NCBI GenBank assembly: GCA_905193585.1
Contig: CAJJPG010000001.1
Coordinates: 1 to 42,589, forward strand
From: an uncultured Oscillospiraceae bacterium
GTDB lineage: Bacteria; Bacillota; Clostridia; Oscillospirales; Acutalibacteraceae
Reading direction: 5' to 3'
Length of the DNA: 42,589 bases
Below the pieces are notes generated by a model that saw nothing but the letters and a program-made list of their open reading frames with translations, searched no databases and was not told where the DNA came from. A program made the translations under genes and the position numbers. Numbering within the stretch: the stretch's first letter is position 1; each line of letters opens with the position of its first letter. Shown here piece by piece: positions 17,703-25,880 of this stretch.

Positions 17703-18580
17703 TATCTGTTTGACCTCCCTCTTACGAACAGCGAAATAAGATACACACCTAAAAGTATTGCTATTACGGCGAAAAAGTATATCCACGACATAGCTGCGGA
17801 AATACTGTAAAGCCCCGATGTTGAAAGAATACTGCCCGAAATTTTAATATTTACCGCATTATTTGCATAGTTTGCAATGTCAATTACCGTATAAACCGCG
17901 CAAAGCAGAATCATAGGGCTGACAAACGGCAGCGTTATCTTCCAGAATTTTTCCCATGCACCGGCGCCGTCTATTTCGGCGGCGCTGTAAATATCAGGGC
18001 TGACCTTTTGAAGTCCCGCAAGGAATATAAGTATTTGAACGCCCGAAAACCACAATATCAAAACAAGATTTTCAAGCACGAACATAACCGGCTTTTGGGC
18101 AAAAGCGGGCAGCAGCTTTAAAAATTCAAAAACGGTGGGGGATCTCTCCGAAAAGTTCAGCGAATGCGCCGTTAAAAGCTCGCTTATGGCAGGTCCGCTC
18201 ATTACTACCACCGGGAAGAAAAAAATCACTCTGAAAAAGGTTCTTAACGGAAATTTATTGTTCAGCAACAAAGCTATTATTAAAGAAAATATAAGAATTA
18301 CGGGGGTTGAAAATAAAATCATTGTAACCGTATTTCCGAGATCCATTCTGAATGTTGTATCAACGTTCCATGCGGTATTATAATAATAGTTTCCGCGCCA
18401 AAGCATTTCCATTCCCGCAGGGTCAAGCTTAATTTCATTTAAGCTGAGCCGGACCGAAAATATAAGCGGGTAGAGCGTAAAAAGCAGGAAACCCGCTATC
18501 CACGGAGCTATATATGCGTATCCCGTAATTGCGCTGCGCGTTTTCATATTCAACATTTTACCTTTAGACTTGTTTTTCAC
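17702..18580 (-). CDS. ABC sugar importer permease, MalF type (pair A)
   Basis: A 292-residue membrane protein with six predicted helices, the first being AYIAPWIAGFLLFTLYPLIF. The EAA loop reads DIYSAAEIDGAGAWEKFWKI followed by TLP. The start is GTG 18580, overlapping the stop of the DUF5696 gene as GTGA, with a G-rich ribosome site before it. It forms the heterodimeric pore with the following MalG-type protein. Its binding protein is not adjacent; the nearest candidates are the two at 29750..34333. Confidence 0.88.
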   Translation of the reverse strand: MKNKSKGKMLNMKTRSAITGYAYIAPWIAGFLLFTLYPLIFSVRLSLNEIKLDPAGMEMLWRGNYYYNTAWNVDTTFRMDLGNTVTMILFSTPVILIFSLIIALLLNNKFPLRTFFRVIFFFPVVVMSGPAISELLTAHSLNFSERSPTVFEFLKLLPAFAQKPVMFVLENLVLILWFSGVQILIFLAGLQKVSPDIYSAAEIDGAGAWEKFWKITLPFVSPMILLCAVYTVIDIANYANNAVNIKISGSILSTSGLYSISAAMSWIYFFAVIAILLGVYLISLFVRGRSNR

Positions 18581-20850
18581 TGCTGTTTTCCCCCCGCGCA
18601 GAAGCTTTGACCCTCCACCGTAACCTTCCCGTCCGTGAAGGGCTGCGAGCCGTAATTTACGTATATTACGGTTCCGCCGCTGTAGGTTACGCGATATACG
18701 CCTACACCTATTGCCTTATGCTCGACTATGTACTGACCCTCTACCATGCTTAAAACTTCGTTCAGCCGGTTGTATATTTTTTCGATCTGCGGATACCAGT
18801 TTTCAAAATTAAGAGAAAAATAATCTTCAAGCGGTGTATCCGTCAGCGAATGGTTATCGGACGCAGTAACCATAAAGGAAGGATAGCAACCGTATTCAGC
18901 CATTTTCAGAATGCTCTCGGTAGTATAAAAGCCCTGATTGGCATACGGCGCGTAATAATCCATACTGCCCTTTAAAACAATTTGTAAAAACGGAACCGTA
19001 TCCGTCTCAAAAAGATACTGGCTGCATGATGTGGGAATATCAAAGTATTCATCGGTATATTTCCATAAATAACTGTTTACGCGGCTTAATGCGACCGATT
19101 GTTCCATATCCTTTATCTGACCCGAAAAGCCCTTTGCGGACTCATCCCTGGTCATTGCGGAAGAACGTGTAAAATCAGAATAAAGCCGACTTCCGATCTG
19201 TTCAATGCTTAAAGAAAAATCGCTGTAATTCTTACGGTATTTTTCAATCGTCTTTACCGCTTTCGAAGGCTTTACAAGAAAGCTTTCGTTATACATTATA
19301 TTATCGTTCTGACGCACAAACTTTGCAACCGAGTTAGAGGCAGTAACCGTTCCCATTTCGTTTTCGTTTATTTGGTCCTTATTTGCCGTGATCGGATTTA
19401 TTTGAAGATAAAATCTCCCGCCCTTTTGCTTTAAAAGCTCGTTCAAAGCTTGAAAATCCTTTCGGCTGCCGACATTTTTATTAAATGTCAACGCCCCGTA
19501 TTTAGAACCGTTTATTCCGCCGCGCTGCCAGCCTTCAAACGCCAGAGTAATATTCTTAATTCCGCTATTTTCAAGCCGTGTTAAAAAGCCCTCCGCCTGT
19601 TTTGCGGTAGTAAAAACCTCCGTGCTCTTGAAAAAAAGATTTTTCTTTATTTCAGAGCCTACAACGTCCAACCGCAGCGGTATATCCGAATCCTTTCTTT
19701 CGGTATTAAGCTCACCGTTTTCCTTGAGTATCCCGCGGTACGCCGTCGCCATTCCGGAGTAATCGGCGTTATCCCCCGCAAACAGCACATATCTCACGGC
19801 AGGCGTTATTTTCTTGGGTTTTTCCTCGGTAGTAAAAATTCCCTTGCCGGCAGTACCTGTGGACTCAGCGTAAAGCTGCCTGAAATCAAAACGCGCGGTG
19901 GTCCAGAAATAATCGGTTGTAAAGCCCGCGGGCGACGCGATTATATTTGCGGAGTTGAATCCGTCCTCTATAATTCCCAAAAATGAATTTTCAGGGGATA
20001 AATACGCTATTCCGAAAATCGGCATTGTTATTTGCTCCGAATCAATCAGGTAATCGTTGGTTCTGCTTGCCTCTAAATCGCTTGCCTTGCTCAGGGTATC
20101 TATTCCCATATCAAGACCGTACACCTTATCGTCATACCCACTGACATAATCGCCCTTGTTGCCGAACCGTATCAATGCCCCCGGGCCGTCGGGAATAAGC
20201 AAATAACCGTCGGTTGCGTTTTCTCTCACACTTCCCAAAAACGGGAGAAAATAGAGTGATTTTATCTTACAGTCGCCGGTTTCCGTAAGGCTGCCCTTAT
20301 CAAGCTCTATTTTAAAGCCGTCTTCAAGCAATGTAAGTGTGAACGAAAATCCTATTTCTATATTCGGAAACCAAACCTTACAGTTTACCGAATCATTATT
20401 CCAGCTATACTCCGTTTCGGCGGAGCGGTCGGAAATACTTATGCGGCTTTCGGAAAGCGCCTCGTTAAAATAGTCTATGGTACAAACGGAATTTCCCATT
20501 GCGGACCATTTTGCGTTCATACCCTCAGGCTTGTCGCTTTCAAGCGTTCCCCATATATGACCGTTTTTGAGATCCTCCACCCGTATTGCGTGGGTTTTCT
20601 CTCTGAACCATATTTGTAAACGGTTATTCCGCAGCTTAAGCTCATAGCCCTCCGTTCCGATCTTTTCGGCAGTCTTAGCCGAGGAAGCATACATAGTGTG
20701 ACGGTTTGTTTCCGACTCTAACACTGTTGTATCGGGGAGTGTAAAGCGTGTGTCGCCGCTCTTACTCTCCGGTATACCTTTTGCCGCAAATACCGATATT
20801 ATGAGAGACGCCGCAACGCCGCAGGATATTATTTTTTTCGGTAGTTTCAT
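18577..20850 (-). CDS. DUF5696-type secreted protein, possible glycoside hydrolase
   Basis: A 757-residue protein with an N-terminal signal sequence (SCGVAASLIISVFAAKG). The first half is beta-rich (IPDGPGALIRFGNKGDY, FGIAYLSPENSFLGIIEDG), like the sandwich domain of many glycosidases. The second half alternates beta and alpha elements as in a TIM barrel: NITLAFEGWQRGGINGSKYG, GRFYLQINPI, FSLSIEQIGSRLYSDF. It ends with a small beta domain (VIYVNYGSQPFTDGKVTVEG). I recognise it as resembling DUF5696 proteins found beside sugar importers in Firmicutes; that recall was not checked by search. Candidate acidic residues are Glu in FEGW and in SIEQIGS, but no active site is established. It is translationally coupled to the permease pair. 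Confidence 0.6.
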   Translation of the reverse strand: MKLPKKIISCGVAASLIISVFAAKGIPESKSGDTRFTLPDTTVLESETNRHTMYASSAKTAEKIGTEGYELKLRNNRLQIWFREKTHAIRVEDLKNGHIWGTLESDKPEGMNAKWSAMGNSVCTIDYFNEALSESRISISDRSAETEYSWNNDSVNCKVWFPNIEIGFSFTLTLLEDGFKIELDKGSLTETGDCKIKSLYFLPFLGSVRENATDGYLLIPDGPGALIRFGNKGDYVSGYDDKVYGLDMGIDTLSKASDLEASRTNDYLIDSEQITMPIFGIAYLSPENSFLGIIEDGFNSANIIASPAGFTTDYFWTTARFDFRQLYAESTGTAGKGIFTTEEKPKKITPAVRYVLFAGDNADYSGMATAYRGILKENGELNTERKDSDIPLRLDVVGSEIKKNLFFKSTEVFTTAKQAEGFLTRLENSGIKNITLAFEGWQRGGINGSKYGALTFNKNVGSRKDFQALNELLKQKGGRFYLQINPITANKDQINENEMGTVTASNSVAKFVRQNDNIMYNESFLVKPSKAVKTIEKYRKNYSDFSLSIEQIGSRLYSDFTRSSAMTRDESAKGFSGQIKDMEQSVALSRVNSYLWKYTDEYFDIPTSCSQYLFETDTVPFLQIVLKGSMDYYAPYANQGFYTTESILKMAEYGCYPSFMVTASDNHSLTDTPLEDYFSLNFENWYPQIEKIYNRLNEVLSMVEGQYIVEHKAIGVGVYRVTYSGGTVIYVNYGSQPFTDGKVTVEGQSFCAGGKQQ

Positions 20851-20912
20851 AATAAATCACCATATCTTTCAAAGACGCAAAATGCACCGAATACTTCCCG
20901 TCTCACAAGCAT

Positions 20913-23900
20913 TCATTTTCTGTAAGAATAATACTTTTTAAGAGCAATCAAATCCAAAATATCGGTTTTACCGTCATAATTTACATCACTTTCGGGCTTA
21001 AGATACTCCTGCCGCTGCATAAGAAGGCCCTTACGGAGCAAAACCAAATCGTCCGCCATAACGCGTCCATCATAATTAAGGTCTCCAACAAGAGTATCAA
21101 AGTACGCCTTGTTTCCCAAATCCCTTACTCTGAAATCGGAAAATGAAAGACCGGAGCCGTTCACCGCAAATCCCACAAAGCCTTGCCTGTAATTTTTTCC
21201 TAAATAAAACTGAGCTTTAACGCATGCTCCGCCCGAATTTTTCGGAATTACGGTTACTGCAGCTTTATACCCATCTATTCGCACTCTTATAATAAGCTCG
21301 CCCGAATAGGAGGCGGGAATTGCACCGCTCCCGTCCGAAATTTCGGTTTTCCTGCCGCATAAGCAAATTTTACCGTTTTTATATACAGATATGCCGAAAC
21401 CTGTTTCAAGGCAGTTGTAGGGGTTGTTAACTCCGAATAAAACCGTCGGATAGACATTATCTGCTCCGCCGCTGTTTTTGCAGGTCACCTGCATTTCAAA
21501 GCTGCGATATTTGTGCCCGTTATAAAGTGCTGTAACAACAGACGCATCCGCTGCGGCAATTCCCGCCTGAGTCGCATAAAACGCGCTGCTCATATCCGTT
21601 TCAGCCACAGAAGATATGTTTTCACCTTTATATACATTAAATAGCGCGGAGGCCTGTTCAATATTTGTAAGGTCGGAATACACATCGGAAACGGTTTCGC
21701 CGCCGAGATCGGTAATTTTAAAATTCCAGAAACGGCAGTTCTGACCCGTTGAAGCAAAGCCGACATACCCGCCCTTATAGCCGTTGCCCAAATCATATGA
21801 ATAAGAAAATTCCTTTCCCCATTCATACAGCGGTATTACCGTAACAGTCGCCTTGTGACCCGTAACCCTGATTTTAAGCGTATACGGATACCACGCGGCC
21901 TCAAAATATCCGCTTTCGGCGTCTTTGTGTATACTCGGGTCGGACTGAACAACATACTCCTCATTTACAACGCCTTTAAGAAAGGTTCTTCCCTCGTTGT
22001 ATACCCCTGTTGCATAGCCGCCCTGCCGAGCGCCCACCCAACACGTCGGGTTTTGCACGCCGAACACAAGCATTGGCCAGTAATAGCCCACATTGTTTTC
22101 CTTGCCGCTGCAGTTTACCTGCATTTCAAAATTACGGTATTCGCTGCTTTTTAAAAGTGCGGTCGTTATATAATCATCCTGCTGCCCGAAATAATCGGAA
22201 ATAACGGAAGTATCGAATATATGCGTAGCAATACCGTCAGCCAAAGTAAAGCGAGTGCCGAACGCAGTTTTATACAAACCGCTGTTTTTAGCGTCCGTAC
22301 CGCAGTACACATCGAAAATTTCATCGGCATTATCGGCGCTTGTAAAATTATAAGAAATGTCATTTAATACCTTACCGCCCAAATCGGTTACTGTCATTGA
22401 GTAAATTTTGCTCATACCCGTACCGAAAACAAATCCGATATATCCGCCTTTGTATTCCGCACCGAGAGCGCCTAAATCATATTGATATGAATAAGGCTCA
22501 AGTCCGTCATCCTCAACGGTAACCGTAACCTTTTCACCCTCAACACGCACTGTTAGATTGTACCAGGCGCCCCAAAGGCTGTTAAACTTTCCTTGCGCAT
22601 TATAATTTGATAAATCTTCTTTTCGAGTAAATTCACCGTTGAAAAGCCCGTTAAAATAACTGTTACCCTCGTTATAAAGTCCTACCGTATATCCGCCGTC
22701 GCTTGTGTTTATCCAAGCGGTCGGGTCTTGTACCCCGAATATCACACGCGGTAAAACCGCCCAGTTTTTATCAACATTTATCATGCGCACTTTCAACTCA
22801 AAGTCACGCATTTTCTTTGCCTTATACAGTGCCGAGGACACTACCTCGTTTTGCGCCGACCATACATCGCCGCAGCTGCCGAGCTCGGTGATTTTATGTA
22901 TAACGCCGCCCTCTGCGGTTTCAAAGCGATCGTCGAAGTCAGCCTTTGAAAGACCGCTTGAAGATGCGTTTGTGCCGCCGTAAACACTTACGGAATTGCG
23001 TATATCGCTGCCGCATACGGTTACGCTTTCCATTTTTTCCGTATAGGCGTCGTTATAATCGCTGACGCGCGAAAGGTTCGGGATATTATCCGAGGCGGTA
23101 TCCGAATATATGTTTAATTCGTACAGATAAAAGGCATTTTCCTGCGAAGAGGTGAAGCTCTCAAAACGGATATAACGTGCGGATACGCCCGAAAGGTTCA
23201 TATGCTCGATCATTCCGCCGCCGTTTGTTACCGAAGCCGCCGGTTTCCATGAAGTACCGTCAGACGAGATTTTTATTGAATACGATTCAGGACCGATGCC
23301 TGCCCATTTAAGGAACAGGTCGCCTAATTTCTCTTCTTTTCCGAAATCAAGCGTTATAAAACTCTGCACACCTGCGGTTATCCGCGCCGATGTATCGGCA
23401 AAGCCGTCTATCGCAAGCGATACATTTGAAACGGAATTTGAGCTTATTGCAGCCGATACCGCAAGGTCGCGGTTTTTAGCGCCGCTCGCCGTAACCGTAA
23501 TTTTACTCCATTCCCCGTTCTTTAAAATAACGACGGTTCTGAGAGAGCCGTCAATATAATATGACGGTTTTGCCGCAGACAATGAAAGCGTATCGCTTTC
23601 GGTCAATGCTGCTCCGTCAACCGAAACTCCCGACGCGTTAACGCCGTAAAGCATTATTACCCTGTTGTCACCCGATACGTCTGTAGAATAAATTTCAAAG
23701 CTGTTATCGCTTACAGCCGAAACGGTGTAGGTGGTTTTTGTATTTTTATCCGTGTAGAAATCACTGCTGCGCGTTCCGTTCGGCGCTGTCACAAGAAGAG
23801 CTTCCGCCGCAGTTTCATCACTGAACGGGGTTGCAAGAGTAAGCGTTTCCGATGAAACGCTTACGGGGAATGCGCTGCCCGAGCGTATATACAGCGGAGA

Positions 23901-25862
23901 GCGGTTTAAAGGCGCGTCAACCTCTGCTCGTTTACCGCCGCTTATAACCTCGCCCGTCCACAAATCCACCCAATTGCCGTTAGGAAAATATACATCGGCA
24001 TAATACGCGCCCTTTTCGGTAACGGGGCATACCAGTATATCCTCACAGAAGAGGTATTGTTCCGCAGCACTGAAAAGCGCCTTTTGCCCCGGAAATGCTA
24101 CCGGCATGGACTGGCACATAGGTATTCCGCTTTTATTTGCGTAAACCGAACTGCTGTATATTTTTTTCAAAAAATTTTCTCGCAGCCAATAATAACTTTT
24201 AAACGACTCCTCAGCCGTTTTGCCGTAATACCACGGATCACCGTCCCCCGTGCCGTGCAGCCGCATAAGCGGATTCACAGCACCAAACTGCATCCACCGC
24301 ATATAAAGCTCGGGATCCTTTCCCGTAGCCAGACCGCCTATATCGGTTCCCCATGTTGAAAAGCCGCAGCTGCTGAAGGTAAGCAGCGCGTTTACTGCTT
24401 TGCGAAGACCCGAAAAATCCCCTTGCTGATCGCCGCCGAAATTTGCCGCCCATTTTTGGCTGCCGGGTGAGGCACTTCTTGCAAAGAGGGTAAAATTCTC
24501 GCCGCAGGTTTTATTAAAAAGCTCATATAATTGCTGGGTATAGAAGTAAGGATAAAAATTATGCAGCTCTCCCCCGCTCATACCGTTGGCGGCAGTGCTG
24601 TCGGTAGGTACATACTCACAGTAATCCACCATTAAACCGCGTAATCCGTTGGCAATTTTATCCCGCCATACCTCAGAAATTATTTTTGTTGCGTTTTTAT
24701 GTGTAAAGTCAATTACATCCGAGGTGTGATAATCGGTACCGCTTGCATTTTTAAGTCTGGGCAGCGAATACGAGGTAATATCACGGCTTAATTCGGGAGC
24801 AATTTCGGAATAATCGTCAAGCGTTAAAAATGGATTGCACCAACCGAGCATTTTAATATTGTTCGCGTTCAGAAGACTGTAAGCCGCGGGAATATTATCA
24901 AGCGTATTTTCGCCGTACATAGCCGCAAGATTATTTATTCCGAGGGCCTTATAGCCCGCAAGCTTTTCTTTTAAAATATTACAGGCGTTATCCTTCCCGC
25001 CCGATTCCCAAAGCGAAGACGCCGCGCCGCCCCAATAACGGAACGCCCACTTCGGCTGTAAAGCTGGAGTGCCTGTAAGCGCCGAATAAGCCGAAATATT
25101 TTCGGTGGGCGTGCCTGCCCAAAAATACATATCAAAAACGGGACCGTAAAAATGCAGGTCGTATTTATCCGCCTTTGCAGCGCCTATATCCGCCACAGCT
25201 TTATATGATGAGTTAAAATAAAGCATATAGCCCTCGGTGCTGTGAAGAATCGGTATGCTCTTGTATGTGCTTTCCTCATCGCTCCAGCAATCGCTGTTCC
25301 AAAGTGTGTGAACCGTACCGTTAAGGTAAAGCCCGTCAAACAACTCGCCCATGCCGTACATCAGTTCATCGTTTTTTATACTTCCCCGCAGTTCCACTTC
25401 CTTAAAGGCATTTCCCGATTTTTTAAACCGTATCTGCGAACCGGTAATTTCATATACAAGTCCGTCGGAATTATATATTTCCATTCTCCACGGCGTTGTA
25501 TTGCGGTTTATTACAATGCTTATGTCCCTATTATCCGCACCGTAAAACCTCGTGATGCTCTGCGTGGCCTCGCTTTTGATCTTTTGAAGAGAATCGGGAT
25601 AAAAATATCCCTCATAATTTTGTGCATAAAATCTGAACCCGCCGGAAACCGGAAACGAAATTTTCAGCCTTTCAAACGAGCTCCTCACGTAGGTAAGCAA
25701 AGTCACATCGTTGCTGTTTACCTGAACCGCACGCAGGTCGGACGCGTCATACCAATCGTCCGTTGCGGCGGCATTTACCGAAAATGTGCCGAAAAGCATA
25801 CCCGAAATAACAGAAACCGCGAAAAAAACGGAAATGATTTTTTTTATTAAAGAATGCTTCAT
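20913..25862 (-). CDS. Large secreted GH31 with F5/8 C, three LamG-like modules and dockerin
   Basis: A 1649-residue extracellular enzyme. Order: signal peptide (about 1-32), GH31 N-domain and barrel with nucleophile Asp in LMVDYCEYVP (about 413) and acid/base Asp in ANFGGDQ (about 478), beta domains, F5/8 type C domain (about 795-918), three LamG-like modules (about 958-1161, 1175-1385, 1401-1585) and a type I dockerin (about 1590-1649). The dockerin has two calcium-loop segments, DLNYDGRVMADDLVLLRKG and DVNYDGKTDILDLIALKK, each with a following helix. It would bind a cohesin on a scaffold or the cell surface. Cys replaces Gly after the nucleophile region (DYCE instead of DYGE). The first LamG-like module is nearly identical to one in the 821-residue esterase. 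Substrate unassigned. Confidence 0.88.
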   Translation of the reverse strand: MKHSLIKKIISVFFAVSVISGMLFGTFSVNAAATDDWYDASDLRAVQVNSNDVTLLTYVRSSFERLKISFPVSGGFRFYAQNYEGYFYPDSLQKIKSEATQSITRFYGADNRDISIVINRNTTPWRMEIYNSDGLVYEITGSQIRFKKSGNAFKEVELRGSIKNDELMYGMGELFDGLYLNGTVHTLWNSDCWSDEESTYKSIPILHSTEGYMLYFNSSYKAVADIGAAKADKYDLHFYGPVFDMYFWAGTPTENISAYSALTGTPALQPKWAFRYWGGAASSLWESGGKDNACNILKEKLAGYKALGINNLAAMYGENTLDNIPAAYSLLNANNIKMLGWCNPFLTLDDYSEIAPELSRDITSYSLPRLKNASGTDYHTSDVIDFTHKNATKIISEVWRDKIANGLRGLMVDYCEYVPTDSTAANGMSGGELHNFYPYFYTQQLYELFNKTCGENFTLFARSASPGSQKWAANFGGDQQGDFSGLRKAVNALLTFSSCGFSTWGTDIGGLATGKDPELYMRWMQFGAVNPLMRLHGTGDGDPWYYGKTAEESFKSYYWLRENFLKKIYSSSVYANKSGIPMCQSMPVAFPGQKALFSAAEQYLFCEDILVCPVTEKGAYYADVYFPNGNWVDLWTGEVISGGKRAEVDAPLNRSPLYIRSGSAFPVSVSSETLTLATPFSDETAAEALLVTAPNGTRSSDFYTDKNTKTTYTVSAVSDNSFEIYSTDVSGDNRVIMLYGVNASGVSVDGAALTESDTLSLSAAKPSYYIDGSLRTVVILKNGEWSKITVTASGAKNRDLAVSAAISSNSVSNVSLAIDGFADTSARITAGVQSFITLDFGKEEKLGDLFLKWAGIGPESYSIKISSDGTSWKPAASVTNGGGMIEHMNLSGVSARYIRFESFTSSQENAFYLYELNIYSDTASDNIPNLSRVSDYNDAYTEKMESVTVCGSDIRNSVSVYGGTNASSSGLSKADFDDRFETAEGGVIHKITELGSCGDVWSAQNEVVSSALYKAKKMRDFELKVRMINVDKNWAVLPRVIFGVQDPTAWINTSDGGYTVGLYNEGNSYFNGLFNGEFTRKEDLSNYNAQGKFNSLWGAWYNLTVRVEGEKVTVTVEDDGLEPYSYQYDLGALGAEYKGGYIGFVFGTGMSKIYSMTVTDLGGKVLNDISYNFTSADNADEIFDVYCGTDAKNSGLYKTAFGTRFTLADGIATHIFDTSVISDYFGQQDDYITTALLKSSEYRNFEMQVNCSGKENNVGYYWPMLVFGVQNPTCWVGARQGGYATGVYNEGRTFLKGVVNEEYVVQSDPSIHKDAESGYFEAAWYPYTLKIRVTGHKATVTVIPLYEWGKEFSYSYDLGNGYKGGYVGFASTGQNCRFWNFKITDLGGETVSDVYSDLTNIEQASALFNVYKGENISSVAETDMSSAFYATQAGIAAADASVVTALYNGHKYRSFEMQVTCKNSGGADNVYPTVLFGVNNPYNCLETGFGISVYKNGKICLCGRKTEISDGSGAIPASYSGELIIRVRIDGYKAAVTVIPKNSGGACVKAQFYLGKNYRQGFVGFAVNGSGLSFSDFRVRDLGNKAYFDTLVGDLNYDGRVMADDLVLLRKGLLMQRQEYLKPESDVNYDGKTDILDLIALKKYYSYRK
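22405..22964. repeat. Duplicated LamG-like module, copy 1
   Basis: 560 bp inside the GH31-dockerin gene that align without gaps to 40471..41030 (constant offset 18066). I count about 30 differences by eye, roughly 95% identity, with the stretch around 22630..22785 almost unchanged. Identity drops sharply outside these limits although the proteins remain recognisably homologous, which points to recent duplication or gene conversion of the module. Confidence 0.9.
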
Positions 25863-25880
25863 AATATCCTTTTCCTTTAT

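Noticed and set aside
17703..17786. N-terminally extended MalG-type permease (pair A)
   Set aside because: The extension overlaps the preceding permease, does not look like a permease N-terminus, and ATG 17702 has a strong ribosome site with TAATG coupling.
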